Assembly: GCF_900111365.1 (NCBI RefSeq)
Contig: NZ_FOGZ01000006.1
Location: 1 to 64,000 of the forward strand
Direction of reading: 5' to 3'
DNA length: 64,000 nucleotides
From: Propionibacterium cyclohexanicum
GTDB taxonomy: Bacteria; Actinomycetota; Actinomycetes; Propionibacteriales; Propionibacteriaceae
Both the position numbers and the translations under genes were made by a program. Shown here piece after piece: positions 26,880 through 38,255 of the stretch (the first letter of the stretch is position 1; each line of letters begins with the position of its first letter). A model generated the notes under the pieces. That model ran no database searches. It saw nothing but the letters and a program-made list of their open reading frames with translations, and had not been told where the DNA came from.

Positions 26880-28928
26880 TCAGCGGGCATGGACGACGGT
26901 GGTGCGTGCATCGGCCTGCTCGACATCGCCAGCCGCAGTCAGGCCAGCTCGGCCGGCGGGACGTGCCCGGTGCCGAGCTGAGCGGCCCAGGGGGTCGGGC
27001 GTGGGATGTGCATGGCGCAGGGCCGCTGTGTCAGTCCAGGTGTCATTGGCCTTCCGGCGCAGCAGACGCATCGCGTTGATGATGACGACAAGCACAGACG
27101 CCTCATGGACGAGCATCCCGACCGCCATCGTCACCCCGCCCACGAGCACACCGGTCAACAGGACCGCCACGGTGACCAGAGCGATGAGGATGTTCTGGTG
27201 CATCACCGAGACAGTGCGCCGAGCCAGGCGGATGGCACGGGGCAGCTTGAGCAGGTCATCGGCCATGAGGGCGATGTCGGCAGTTTCGATTGCCACGCCG
27301 GTTCCGGCAGCTCCCATGGCCACCCCGATGTTCGCTGTGGCCAGGGCAGGAGCGTCGTTGACGCCGTCGCCGACCATGGCGACCACCTCGCCCTCGCGCT
27401 GCAAGTGCACGACGGCGTTCAGCTTGTCCTCCGGGAGGAGACCGGCATGAACCTCGTCTACCCCCACCGCGGCCCCCACGGCTCGGGCCACACGCTCGTC
27501 GTCACCGGTGAGCATGACGACTTTGTGCACTCCGGCGCTGTGCAGACGGCGCACCATCTCGGCGGCGTCATCGCGCACCCGGTCGGCCACCGCCACGACC
27601 CCGAGGAGAGTCGTGTCCGCCGCAACCAGCATGGCGGTGCGGCCCTCGGCGCTGAGCCTATCGAGAGTCGCGGTGGCCTCGCCGATCTGCACGCCCTCGG
27701 CCTCCATGAGACGGCGGTTGCCGACGGCGACCCGCTGCCCATCGAGGACCGCGAGGACACCCTTCCCGGCAACAGGCTCGGTCAGGGCGGCCAGCCGGCC
27801 GGAGACGTCCATGCCGCGCTGGGCGGCCGCTTCCACCAGGGGCCGCGCCAGCGGGTGCTCGGATCCGGCCTCGGCCCGCGCGGCGAGGCCGAGCAACTCG
27901 TCGGCCGTCCAACCCCCGTGGAGCACCTCGACATCGGTGAGCTCAGGACGACCCTCGGTGAGCGTCCCGGTCTTGTCCACAGCGACGGCGCTGATGCGCG
28001 CCGAGGTCTCCAGGAACTCCCCGCCCTTGATGAGAATCCCGTCGCGGGCGCCGCGACCGATCCCGGCCACGACGGAGACCGGGATCGAGATCACCAGGGC
28101 ACCGGGGCACCCGATGACGAGCAAGGTCAATGCGAGTTCAGTGTCCTTGGTGAGCAGCCCGACGGCGAGGGACAGGGCGATGATGCCCGGTGTGTACCAG
28201 GCCGAGAACCTGTCCATGAAGCGCGCCGTCTTCGCCTTGGCGTCCTGAGCATCCTCGACGCGGTGGATGATGCGCGCCAGCGTGGTGTCGGCGCCGACAT
28301 CGGTGGCGCGGACCTGCAAGAATCCGCCGGTGGCGATCGTGCCGGCGAACACCTGGTCGCCCCCGAGCTTCTCGACGGGCAGGGATTCCCCGGTGATAGC
28401 GGCTTCGTCGATGGTGCCGGTGCCTTCGAGCACTGTGCCATCGACGGGGACCTTCGCGCCGTTCTTCACCAGTACGGTCTCGCCGGTGCGCACCCCAGAT
28501 GCCGCCACTTCCTCCTGCCGGCCCTCACGCAGGACCACGGCGACCTCGGGTGCGACCCTCACGAGTTCCCGCAGCGCCGATCGGGTCCTGTTCAAGGTCG
28601 CGTTCTCCAGCGCCCCGCCCACCGCGAAAAGGAAGGTGACCGCTGCAGCCTCCCAGAATTCCCCGACGATGACCGCTCCGATCGAGGCCACCGAGACCAG
28701 CAGGTCGATGCCGATGACCCGGCTCCGCAACGCTTTGATGGCCGCGAGGACAATCGGTAGACCTGCCACCAGGGCGGCCGCAATCATGAGCGCGTCACCG
28801 GCGAGCGGATTGGCGGACCTATTGCCGGCGAGTCCGTGTACCGCGAACGAGGCCGCGATGAGAGCCCCCGATACGATGGGGACCGCCCAGCGGCCCCGTA
28901 GCCAGCTTCCCGCCCGAGTCCTGGTCAT
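26880..28928 (-). CDS. heavy-metal P1B-type ATPase with atypical CPG motif
   Basis: About 682 residues from ATG 28928 (GAGAGGGG 6 bases upstream; ATG 28934 is the alternative). DKTGTLTEG is the phosphorylation site, TGES the dephosphorylation loop, and MVGDGVNDAPAL the hinge. The transmembrane metal motif reads CPG rather than the usual CPC or SPC. No N-terminal metal-binding domain is present; the separate HMA protein downstream probably supplies it. It exports a soft or divalent metal; the ion cannot be assigned with confidence. Confidence 0.88.
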   Translation of the reverse strand: MTRTRAGSWLRGRWAVPIVSGALIAASFAVHGLAGNRSANPLAGDALMIAAALVAGLPIVLAAIKALRSRVIGIDLLVSVASIGAVIVGEFWEAAAVTFLFAVGGALENATLNRTRSALRELVRVAPEVAVVLREGRQEEVAASGVRTGETVLVKNGAKVPVDGTVLEGTGTIDEAAITGESLPVEKLGGDQVFAGTIATGGFLQVRATDVGADTTLARIIHRVEDAQDAKAKTARFMDRFSAWYTPGIIALSLAVGLLTKDTELALTLLVIGCPGALVISIPVSVVAGIGRGARDGILIKGGEFLETSARISAVAVDKTGTLTEGRPELTDVEVLHGGWTADELLGLAARAEAGSEHPLARPLVEAAAQRGMDVSGRLAALTEPVAGKGVLAVLDGQRVAVGNRRLMEAEGVQIGEATATLDRLSAEGRTAMLVAADTTLLGVVAVADRVRDDAAEMVRRLHSAGVHKVVMLTGDDERVARAVGAAVGVDEVHAGLLPEDKLNAVVHLQREGEVVAMVGDGVNDAPALATANIGVAMGAAGTGVAIETADIALMADDLLKLPRAIRLARRTVSVMHQNILIALVTVAVLLTGVLVGGVTMAVGMLVHEASVLVVIINAMRLLRRKANDTWTDTAALRHAHPTPDPLGRSARHRARPAGRAGLTAAGDVEQADARTTVVHAR

Positions 28929-28972
28929 GTCCATTCCCCTCTCTCGTCACCGTCCGGTGATGTGTGACAGTG

Positions 28973-29015
28973 ACGCTAGGGGGGTGCTGATTCGTGCTCC
29001 TTGACAGACGTCAAG
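28973..29015 (-). promoter_or_regulatory. Fnr-type operator and -10 of the P-type ATPase promoter
   Basis: CTTGAC-AGAC-GTCAAG at 29000-29015 is a perfect palindrome, the same as that before the chaperone apart from the spacer. TAGCGT (28978-28973, minus strand) is the likely -10 element. Centre-to-centre distance is 32 bases, identical to the chaperone promoter, so the site is again near -41.5. Confidence 0.72.
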
Positions 29016-29099
29016 TGCTGCGAGGCCCGCCACGAGAGACAGGAGCGGCTTGCCGCTGGACCGGGCGTTGGGTCCGGCACGACCGTGCGACCAGATATG

Positions 29100-29200
29100 C
29101 CGGAATGACCGCAGTGACCGGAATGACCGCAGTGACCGGAATGACCGCAGTGACCGGAATGACCGCAGTGACCGGAATGACCGCAGTCACCGGAATGAAC
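29100..29200. repeat. 18-bp tandem repeat array, five copies plus a partial one
   Basis: The unit CCGGAATGACCGCAGTGA repeats at 29100, 29118, 29136 and 29154 without change. The fifth copy (29172-29189) has one G-to-C change, and an 11-base partial copy ends at 29200. It fills the gap between the gdhA stop and the P-type ATPase promoter. No gene or clear hairpin is apparent; it may simply be a variable-number repeat. Confidence 0.9.
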
Positions 29201-29225
29201 TGGGTGCGAATCTGTTCGGCGATGC

Positions 29226-30641
<1,416 letters not shown>

Positions 30642-30699
30642 CTACCCTCCACCGTTCCGGATCCCCGGGCACCCGATCTGCGCTGGTGCCTGCGACGGC

Positions 30700-31161
30700 T
30701 CAGCCGGCCAGTGCCTTCTTCACCAGCGCCGCGACCTCGCGTCCCTCGGCACGTCCCTTCACCCGCTCATTCACTGCCCGAACGATCGAGCCCATCTGCT
30801 TCATCGTGGGCTTCTCGTCCTGTCCCGCGGCGGCCACCTCGGCATCCACGATCTCCTGCAGCTCGTCGGCGCTCAGCGGCGCGGGTAGATAGCGTTGCAG
30901 GATCGTGGCCTCAGACCTCTCCTTGGCCGCCAGCTCGTCGCGGCCGGCCTGGGCATAGGTCTGGGCCGATTCCTCGCGAGTGCGCACCTCACGCGTGATG
31001 ATGGCAAGCTCCTCGGTGTCGCTGAGCTCGTGGGCTTCGCCCGCCACCTCGGCATTCATGATCGCCGCGATCGCCATCCGCAGGGTCGACTTCGACTGCG
31101 CATCCTGCGCCTTCATCGCCTTCACGAGATCCGACTTGAGTTGGTCCTTCAGCGTTGCCAT
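30700..31161 (-). CDS. GatB/YqeY domain protein
   Basis: 153 residues. [20 protein letters not shown] and [18 protein letters not shown] are typical of the YqeY family, which shares the C-terminal tRNA-binding fold of Gat[16 protein letters not shown] near the end is the conserved helix. A role in tRNA-dependent amidation is suggested by homology but not established. It is divergent from prfB. Confidence 0.85.
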   Translation of the reverse strand: MATLKDQLKSDLVKAMKAQDAQSKSTLRMAIAAIMNAEVAGEAHELSDTEELAIITREVRTREESAQTYAQAGRDELAAKERSEATILQRYLPAPLSADELQEIVDAEVAAAGQDEKPTMKQMGSIVRAVNERVKGRAEGREVAALVKKALAG

Positions 31162-31277
31162 CGATGGCTCCTTCCGTGCCGCACCAAGGACGAAGACTAC
31201 CGGTCCGCTCCGGTGCCAGCAGGACGCGGCCTTGTGAGAGCTCACCCACTCGGGCACACCCGGTAGAGTTGCACAGC

Positions 31278-32393
31278 GTGGCACTCGATGAACTCTCCGA
31301 ACGAATCGCTCAGCTCGACCAGTCCCTGACCTCGATCGAGGCGGTCATTGACGTGCCTGGCAAGCAGAAGCAGATCGCGAACCTCGAGGAAGAGGCCGCC
31401 GCACCGGATCTGTGGAGCGACCAGGAGCACGCCCAGGCTGTGACGAGCAGGCTGTCGCGTCTGCAATCCGATGTCGAGCGCGTCCAGGGCCTGCGCTCAC
31501 GGCTCAGCGACGTCGCCGTGCTGCTCGAGCTCGCCGCCGAGGAGGACGACCCGGACAGCGTCAAGGAGGCCTCCAAGGAACTGGATGGCCTGGGGGAAGA
31601 GATCGACGCGCTGGAGGTGCGCACCCTCCTTTCGGGCGAGTACGACGAGCGCGACGCCCTGGTGACCATCCGATCGGAGGCCGGGGGAGTGGATGCCGCG
31701 GACTTCGCTGCCATGCTGCTGCGCATGTATGAGCGCTGGTGCGAGCGCCACGGCTACAACTACGAGGTCTACGACATCAGCTATGCCGAGGAGGCCGGCA
31801 TCAAGTCCGCCACCTTCACGGTGAAGAGTCCCTACGCGTATGGCACCCTGTCTGTCGAACAGGGAACGCACCGGCTCGTGCGGATCAGCCCCTTCGACAA
31901 CCAGGGGCGTCGCCAGACGAGCTTCGCGGGAGTCGAGGTCCTTCCCGTCGTGGAGGAAACTGACCACATCGACATTCCAGAACAGGACATCCGTACCGAT
32001 GTCTTCCACGCCTCGGGCCCCGGCGGGCAGGGCGTCAACACCACCGACTCAGCCGTCCGCGTCACCCATCTGCCCACCGGCATCGTGGTGAGCTGCCAGA
32101 ACGAGCGCTCCCAGATTCAGAACAAGGCCGCCTGTCTTCGGGTGTTGCAGGCAAAGCTGCTGGAGCGCGCCCGCCAGGAACGCGCGGCCGAGATGAACGC
32201 GCTGAAATCAGATGGGAATTCCTGGGGTAGCCAGATGCGCTCCTATGTTCTGCACCCCTACCAGATGGTCAAGGACCTGCGCACCGGCTACGAGAGTGGC
32301 AATCCCGACGCGGTCTTCGACGGCGACATCGACGCCTTCGTCGACCGGGGCATCCGCTGGCGCCGGCAGGAGGAGCAGGCTGCGGCGGTCTGA
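31278..32393 (+). CDS. prfB: peptide chain release factor 2
   Basis: 371 residues from GTG 31278. [16 protein letters not shown] contains the GGQ that triggers peptidyl-tRNA hydrolysis at UGA/UAA. The coding frame is continuous, so the programmed frameshift found in many bacteria is absent, as in many actinobacteria. It begins the prfB-ftsE-ftsX order typical of the phylum. Confidence 0.94.
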   Translation: MALDELSERIAQLDQSLTSIEAVIDVPGKQKQIANLEEEAAAPDLWSDQEHAQAVTSRLSRLQSDVERVQGLRSRLSDVAVLLELAAEEDDPDSVKEASKELDGLGEEIDALEVRTLLSGEYDERDALVTIRSEAGGVDAADFAAMLLRMYERWCERHGYNYEVYDISYAEEAGIKSATFTVKSPYAYGTLSVEQGTHRLVRISPFDNQGRRQTSFAGVEVLPVVEETDHIDIPEQDIRTDVFHASGPGGQGVNTTDSAVRVTHLPTGIVVSCQNERSQIQNKAACLRVLQAKLLERARQERAAEMNALKSDGNSWGSQMRSYVLHPYQMVKDLRTGYESGNPDAVFDGDIDAFVDRGIRWRRQEEQAAAV

Positions 32394-32520
32394 GCGAATC
32401 TGTGAATCGTCTCGTCCCGCGCGTCCAGCGGGCGCTCGAGAGGGCGTTCGCCTAGACTCACACTGTCCGGGCTGAGATTTCTCAGCAACCTTCCCCATCA
32501 TCATCCCGGTCAGGACTGCT

Positions 32521-33207
32521 GTGATCACATTCGACGATGTCTCGAAGCTATACCCGCGTCAGCTTCGTCCCGCCCTCAGCCACGTCAGCGTCGACATCGA
32601 CGAGGGCGAGTTCGTCTTCCTCGTGGGCATCTCTGGCTCCGGCAAGTCCACCTTCCTCCGGTTGATCCTGCGGGAGTACCGCCCCACGAGCGGCACCGTG
32701 ACCATCGATGGCAAGAACGTGGGCACGATGCGCAACGGCCGGGTGCCCAGGCTGCGCCGTCAGATCGGCACTGTCTTCCAGGATTTTCGGCTGCTGCCGG
32801 GCAAGTCGGTATACGACAATGTCGCCTTCGCGCTCCAGGTCCTCGGACGCCCGACCCGTGAGATCCGGGAGCGGGTGCCGGCCACGCTGGACCTCGTGGG
32901 TCTGGGGACGAAGGGTCAGCGACTTCCCGAGGAACTGTCGGGCGGCGAACAGCAGCGCGTCGCCATTGCGCGCGCCGTGGTGAACGATCCGAAGATCCTC
33001 ATCGCCGATGAGCCCACCGGAAACCTCGATCCGGCCACCAGCGTCGGCATCATGAAGCTTCTCGACCGGATCAACCGTCGCGACACCACAGTCATCATGG
33101 CCACCCACGATTCGACGATCGTCGACCAGATGCGCCGTCGTGTCATCGAACTGGACAAGGGGCTGGTCGTCCGCGACCAGCGCCAGGGTGCCTACGGGAA
33201 CCTCTGA
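32521..33207 (+). CDS. ftsE: cell-division ATP-binding protein
   Basis: 228 residues, ABC ATPase. Walker A is GISGSGKST, signature LSGGEQQR, Walker B ILIADEPT, and the H-loop lies in MATHDST. With FtsX it forms an ABC-like complex at the septum that gates cell-wall hydrolases by ATP hydrolysis rather than transporting. GTG start. ftsX follows after 41 bases. Confidence 0.94.
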   Translation: MITFDDVSKLYPRQLRPALSHVSVDIDEGEFVFLVGISGSGKSTFLRLILREYRPTSGTVTIDGKNVGTMRNGRVPRLRRQIGTVFQDFRLLPGKSVYDNVAFALQVLGRPTREIRERVPATLDLVGLGTKGQRLPEELSGGEQQRVAIARAVVNDPKILIADEPTGNLDPATSVGIMKLLDRINRRDTTVIMATHDSTIVDQMRRRVIELDKGLVVRDQRQGAYGNL

Positions 33208-33248
33208 ACAGGCGGCGGGACCATCATGAGACGAGAGGAAGTGCGCTA

Positions 33249-34166
33249 GTGCGTCACACGTTCCGTGAGACCTGGTCGGGCCTGAGGCGCAATGCCTCGA
33301 TGACCGTAGCCGTCATTGTGACGATGTGGGTCTCGCTGGCGCTGTTCGGGGCGAGCCTTATGACGATGCAGCAGGTCGAGGCGATGAAAGGTCAGTGGTA
33401 CGACAAGATCGAGGTTTCGGTCTTCCTGTGCACTGCCGACAATGCCACCGATGGCGAGGGTGGGAATTGTGAGTCCGCCCAGGGCGTGACCGATGCCCAA
33501 CGCGATGCCATCCGTGCGCTGCTGGAGAATCACCCGGACGTACAGACCGTGTATTACGAGTCGAAACAGGATGCCTTCCGAGAGTTCCAGACAACCTATG
33601 CCGACAATCCGATCAAGAACTCGTTGACCGCCGACCAAATGCAGGACTCCTTCCGGGTGAAGCTGAAGGATCCACAGAACTACCAAGACGTCGTTTCCGC
33701 TGTCGAGGGTCTACCCGGAGTCCAGGCGGTGCAGGATCTGCACACCGTGCTCGACCCCTTCTTCCGGGTCCTCAACGTCCTCAAGTGGGGGACGATGGGC
33801 ATCGCAGCGATGCTGCTGCTCGCAGGTGCCCTCCAGATCGGCAACTCGATCAGGATGTCGGCGTACACCCGGCGCCGCGAGATCGCCATCATGAGGCTGG
33901 TCGGTGCATCCAATCTCTACATCATGCTTCCCTTCCTGCTCGAAGCACTTTTCGCGGGGGTCGTCGGCATCCTGCTCGCCGGCGCATCGATGGCCGCGCT
34001 GCAGTACTTCGTGGTGGACCGGGTGAAGTCTCAACTCTCAATTCAGAGTCTTGGCTGGATCACAGGTTCGAGTACCGCGCTGGCCATCGGGGGGGTTGCG
34101 GTGGTGGGCGTCATTCTCTCTATCATTCCCACGGTACTGGCGACCAGAAGATATCTGAGGGTGTGA
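33249..34166 (+). CDS. ftsX: cell-division membrane protein
   Basis: 305 residues with four membrane segments (near 20-42, 182-200, 230-255 and 275-298). A large extracytoplasmic loop (about 45-175) would contact a peptidoglycan hydrolase. AGAGGAAGTGCGCTA precedes GTG. The very next gene encodes a coiled-coil M23 hydrolase, the likely partner controlled by FtsEX. Confidence 0.92.
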   Translation: MRHTFRETWSGLRRNASMTVAVIVTMWVSLALFGASLMTMQQVEAMKGQWYDKIEVSVFLCTADNATDGEGGNCESAQGVTDAQRDAIRALLENHPDVQTVYYESKQDAFREFQTTYADNPIKNSLTADQMQDSFRVKLKDPQNYQDVVSAVEGLPGVQAVQDLHTVLDPFFRVLNVLKWGTMGIAAMLLLAGALQIGNSIRMSAYTRRREIAIMRLVGASNLYIMLPFLLEALFAGVVGILLAGASMAALQYFVVDRVKSQLSIQSLGWITGSSTALAIGGVAVVGVILSIIPTVLATRRYLRV

Positions 34167-34199
34167 CGTGAGCCCATGGGAAAGCACAGGAGGAGCCTC

Positions 34200-35642
34200 G
34201 TGACCCGAGCAGCATTGTCCAAGGGCACACCGGCCAATTCCGCGGCCTCGGTATTCGGGAGATGTGGGCGGGTCGTGGTCAGTGGCTTGCTGCTCGGCTC
34301 ATTGGCCCTGACCTTCGCACCCGGGATCGCACGCGCGGACGACCTCGATGACCAGCAGGTCTCCCTGGCCCAGCAGGTCTCGGCATCCGATGACGAGGTC
34401 ACTGCCGAGGACCAGGCCCTGGCCACCGCCCAGGATGCTCTCGCCAGCTCCCGCCAGCAGCTCGCGTCCGCTCAGACAGCACTTGCCAGCGCCCAATCCG
34501 ATCGCGATGCCGCGGCGAAGAAGGATTCCGATGCGCAGGCTGGGCTCGATGCTGCCACCGCGGCGCTTGCCAAGGCCAACGATGACCTGGCTGCCGCGCA
34601 GGAAGCTGTCGCAGCCCAGAAGAAGTCGGTGGGCTCCGATGCCCGGGCCAGTGTCCAGCAGAGCACCTCGTTGGTGACCATCGGGCTGCTCATCAGCGGC
34701 GCCTCCACCTCCGATCTGTCCGATCGGGTGCAGTGGACCGACCAGGCTCTGCGTGCCCAGCAGACCAAACTCGATCAGCTGAATTCGGCGCAGCTGAGGT
34801 TCGAGCAGGCCCAGCAGCGTCAACAGGCTGCTCAGGCACAAGCCGATCGGCAGCGCGCCGCCGCCGCCCAGACACTGGCTGCCAAGCAGCAGGCCGCCGA
34901 GGCGGCCGAGAAGGCCAAGCAGCAGGTCGACGCGCTGGTCACCCAGCGCAATGATGACGAGGCCGCCGCCCAGCGGGCGCTGGCTGCGGCACAATCCAAG
35001 AACGCCCAGCTCAAGGCGCAGCAGCAAGAGCTCGTCCAGCAGATCCAGCGACGTAACGAGGAGCGCGCGGCCGAAGCGGCCCGTCAGGCCGCCGCCGCCC
35101 AGCTAGCGGCCCAGCAGGCGGCCGCCGCCCAGAAACAGCAGGCGGATGAGGCTGCGGCTGCCGCTACCGCCCAAGCCGCGGCGGCTTCCAGTGCCGCCGC
35201 CGGGAGGTCCACCCCCAGCTCGACCGCCGCGGTGCTGACCGATCCGGTGCCCGGAGCGCCCGTCACCTCTCCCTATGGATACCGCATCAACCCGGTACGT
35301 GGCACCTCTGAGCTGCACGATGGCGTCGATCTGGGCGGGGCCTGCGGAGCCCCCATCTATGCTGCCGGCGCCGGCACCGTTTCCCAGATCCTCACCCCGG
35401 ACCAGTCGGGCGGCTATGGCAACCGGCTGGTCATCGACCATGGCCTCGTCAATGGCGTCTATCTGTCGACCGGATACAACCACGCCGAGAGTTATGTGGT
35501 GGGCGTGGGGGCACAGGTGTCCCAAGGCCAGCTCATCGGCTACGTCGGGACGACCGGACTGTCCACCGGCTGCCACCTGCACTTCCATGTCTACGTCAAT
35601 GGCGCCCCCATCGATCCGCTCACCTGGATTACCCTGAGCTGA
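34200..35642 (+). CDS. secreted coiled-coil M23 endopeptidase, probable FtsEX partner
   Basis: 480 residues from GTG 34200, chosen because AGGAGG lies 6 bases upstream; ATG 34176 is weaker. A signal peptide ends near AGIARA. A long Ala/Gln-rich coiled coil covers about 50-320. The C-terminal LytM/M23 domain has LHDGVDLG (zinc His and Asp) and HLHFHV (zinc His), so it looks catalytically intact. This is the EnvC/PcsB layout, but with the active site retained. It lies 33 bases after ftsX. Confidence 0.88.
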   Translation: MTRAALSKGTPANSAASVFGRCGRVVVSGLLLGSLALTFAPGIARADDLDDQQVSLAQQVSASDDEVTAEDQALATAQDALASSRQQLASAQTALASAQSDRDAAAKKDSDAQAGLDAATAALAKANDDLAAAQEAVAAQKKSVGSDARASVQQSTSLVTIGLLISGASTSDLSDRVQWTDQALRAQQTKLDQLNSAQLRFEQAQQRQQAAQAQADRQRAAAAQTLAAKQQAAEAAEKAKQQVDALVTQRNDDEAAAQRALAAAQSKNAQLKAQQQELVQQIQRRNEERAAEAARQAAAAQLAAQQAAAAQKQQADEAAAAATAQAAAASSAAAGRSTPSSTAAVLTDPVPGAPVTSPYGYRINPVRGTSELHDGVDLGGACGAPIYAAGAGTVSQILTPDQSGGYGNRLVIDHGLVNGVYLSTGYNHAESYVVGVGAQVSQGQLIGYVGTTGLSTGCHLHFHVYVNGAPIDPLTWITLS

Positions 35643-35792
35643 CCCCCAGCCCATCCCGGGACGCCACCCCAATCCTGAGTCCACCGGAGGCTCCGCGAGC
35701 GGTGTCGGGCGTTGTGGCAGTCGTCCCCTGTAGGGTTGTCTCACGGCGACGAAAGAGTGTCGTCGTTCCCGGCCAGTGACCGGAGGTGCGCC

Positions 35793-36269
35793 ATGCCACG
35801 GGAGAAGGGCGAAAAGATGATCGCCCGCAACAAGAAGGCACTGCACGACTACTCGATCGGCGACAAGATCGAGGCAGGTCTCGTGCTCGTCGGAACCGAG
35901 GTCAAGTCGTTGCGGGACGGGCGCGCTTCGCTCGTCGACGCCTTTGCCACGATCGACGACGGCGAGGTCTGGCTGCGCAACGCCAACATCCCCGAGTACT
36001 CCCACGGCACCTGGCGCAATCACACGGCGCTGCGCAAGCGCAAGCTCCTTTTGCACAAGACCGAGATCAGCCGCCTGGAGCGGGCCCTGGGGGACAGCGG
36101 ACGCACTCTGGTCCCCCTGGCGCTGTACTTCCGCGACGGGAACGCCAAGGTTGAGCTGGCTGTCGGCACCGGCAAGAAGGAATGGGACAAGCGGCAAACC
36201 ATCAGGGAGCGAGATATGCGGCGCGAGGCGGAACGCGATCTCGCTGATCGCTCGAGGAGGCGACGATGA
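35793..36269 (+). CDS. smpB: SsrA-binding protein
   Basis: 158 residues; binds tmRNA and starts trans-translation. [20 protein letters not shown] and [14 protein letters not shown] are family signatures, and the C-terminal tail ([14 protein letters not shown]) is the decoding helix. GGAGG lies upstream of ATG 35793. ssrA itself is 2.8 kb downstream. The stop overlaps the next gene in an ATGA. Confidence 0.95.
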   Translation: MPREKGEKMIARNKKALHDYSIGDKIEAGLVLVGTEVKSLRDGRASLVDAFATIDDGEVWLRNANIPEYSHGTWRNHTALRKRKLLLHKTEISRLERALGDSGRTLVPLALYFRDGNAKVELAVGTGKKEWDKRQTIRERDMRREAERDLADRSRRRR

Positions 36270-38179
36270 GAAGACGTGTCATGGCGGCGCTTGCCGCGCT
36301 GGTGCTCGCCGTGGCGGCGTGGCTCCAGCCGGTCCGCGCCTCGGCCCAGACCAATGATCAAGTGGACTCCCTCAAGCAGGACTACACGGTCAGCGCCGAT
36401 GGCACGGTGCACGTCAACGAAACCTGGGTCTACCGATTCGGTGACAACTCAGGGCGACACGGCATCACGCGCACACTGCTGACGCGCGAGCCCAATGGGA
36501 AGAACTCCGATGAGGATGTCGTGTACACCATCGACAACCTCAAGGTGTCCAGCCCCGATGCCTCCGCGAAATTCACCACACAGGAGGCCGCCACCTCGGG
36601 GGATCCCAGGGAGCGCTACCTCACGATCACCATTGGTGACCGCAATCGGACGATCACCTCCGACACGGCCACCTACCAATTGAGCTATGACATCACGGGC
36701 GCCCTGCGCAGTCCCGACGACAAGCCGGAGTTCGCCTGGGACATGCTCAATGACCTCACCCCGGACGTGCATAACATCTCGGTGACGATCAACGTCCCGG
36801 GCGGAGCGCAGGCTGCCAAGTGCGTGTCCGGCCCGGTCGGGTCCCAGGACAGCTGCACCTCGACGAGCGTTGACAACGGCGTTGCCAGCTTTACCCAGGC
36901 CCTCAAGCCAAGGGGCGAGATCATGACCGCCGCGGTCCAGATCACGCCCGGTCTGGTGAGCAACGCCACCCCCCATCTCGTACCAAAGGCGAAGAGCCCG
37001 GTCGAGCAGGGCTTGCAGACCGCCGGTGTGAGCGCAGGCGTCACAACGCTGGCCGGCGCCCTCTACCTCATCGTTCTCGGGCGCAAACGCCGTGACGAGC
37101 GATTTGCCGGCCTGCCGCCAGGCACAGTGCCGACGTCCGGACAGGCAGAGGCAGCCCCGGTGGCCGCCGCCTCGCGTCAGGACGTGATCCCCGTGCGTTT
37201 CTCGCCACCAGAGGTTCCGGTGGCCTTGGGCGGCCTGCTCATCGACGGGGCGATCGGTGCCCGGGAGACGAGCGCCACACTGGTCGATCTGGCAGTGCGC
37301 GGTGCCCTTCAGCTCAGCAGCGATCCGAGCTCGACGAAGAGCAACCCGAAGCTGACGGCCAGGCTGGTCGATCCGAGCAAGGCAACCGAGCCATTCGAGC
37401 GAACGATGCTCGTCGACGTGTTCGGCCCGGGCGAGGTGAGCAGGCCCAGCGGCGCGGAGGTCAACCTGTCCAAGCCGGGCGTTCTCACCAAGGCCAGCGA
37501 CGAGCTGTCGTACCGCGTGAGCCGGATCGCGCTGGGCGAAGGGCTCATGAAGCATGTCGGTCCGGTCGGGGGCACGGCTGCCGGTGCCTCGCCTGCCAGC
37601 ATCGCGAAGCTGGCCTGGATTGGCGTGGTGCTCGCGGTGCTGTTGTTGCCCACCTCGGTCGGGATTGCCTCGCTCTTCGCCTCGCCCCTTGTCGCGGTCG
37701 GGATCGGGATCGTCCTGCCCCTGCTCGGCATCCTGGTCGTGCGTCACCTCATTACCCGACGCGGCCAGCGCACCGCAGTGGGGCGGGCCCTCACCGACCA
37801 GGTCGATGGCTTCTACAAGTATCTGAACACGGCCGAGGCCGATCAGATCCGGTTCGAAGAGGGTGAGGACATCTTCAGCCGCTACCTGCCATGGGCCATC
37901 GCATTCGGCATCGCCGATCGGTGGGCCAAGGTGTGCCAGCAATTGGTCGACATGGGCCGCCTGCCAGCCACCGCGCCGACGTGGTACTACGGCGATCCCT
38001 ATGCCTTCAGCTACGGTTTCTTCGCCGGCAGCGCGTTGAATTCGATGCAGACCGGTGTGATGCCGCAACCGCCTGCTGCGTCCTCCGGCAGTGGATTCGA
38101 TTCCGGGTCCAGCTTCTTCAGCGGCGGCGGGGGCTTCGCCGGTGGTGGTGGCGGTGGTGGCGGCGTCGGCAGCTGGTGA
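36266..38179 (+). CDS. DUF2207 family membrane protein
   Basis: 637 residues. A signal peptide ends near ASAQTND. An extracytoplasmic DUF2207 domain covers about 30-245 ([19 protein letters not shown]-like), followed by a membrane segment near 255-272, a cytoplasmic region, a membrane pair near 455-495, and a Gly-rich end ([11 protein letters not shown]). The family is widespread and uncharacterised. It is translationally coupled to smpB. Confidence 0.8.
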   Translation: MRRRVMAALAALVLAVAAWLQPVRASAQTNDQVDSLKQDYTVSADGTVHVNETWVYRFGDNSGRHGITRTLLTREPNGKNSDEDVVYTIDNLKVSSPDASAKFTTQEAATSGDPRERYLTITIGDRNRTITSDTATYQLSYDITGALRSPDDKPEFAWDMLNDLTPDVHNISVTINVPGGAQAAKCVSGPVGSQDSCTSTSVDNGVASFTQALKPRGEIMTAAVQITPGLVSNATPHLVPKAKSPVEQGLQTAGVSAGVTTLAGALYLIVLGRKRRDERFAGLPPGTVPTSGQAEAAPVAAASRQDVIPVRFSPPEVPVALGGLLIDGAIGARETSATLVDLAVRGALQLSSDPSSTKSNPKLTARLVDPSKATEPFERTMLVDVFGPGEVSRPSGAEVNLSKPGVLTKASDELSYRVSRIALGEGLMKHVGPVGGTAAGASPASIAKLAWIGVVLAVLLLPTSVGIASLFASPLVAVGIGIVLPLLGILVVRHLITRRGQRTAVGRALTDQVDGFYKYLNTAEADQIRFEEGEDIFSRYLPWAIAFGIADRWAKVCQQLVDMGRLPATAPTWYYGDPYAFSYGFFAGSALNSMQTGVMPQPPAASSGSGFDSGSSFFSGGGGFAGGGGGGGGVGSW

Positions 38180-38255
38180 GTTCAGGGGCAGAACAGGGTC
38201 GGCTCCGGTTCGCTGATGATGGTCCTTCGCGAGCCGGGGCGGCACACTTGGAGCC

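Noticed and set aside
29100-29200. Possible CRISPR array
   Set aside because: Units are directly adjacent with no spacers, and no cas genes are nearby; it is a simple tandem repeat.
31278-32393. Programmed frameshift in prfB
   Set aside because: The reading frame from GTG to the stop is continuous, so no frameshift is needed.
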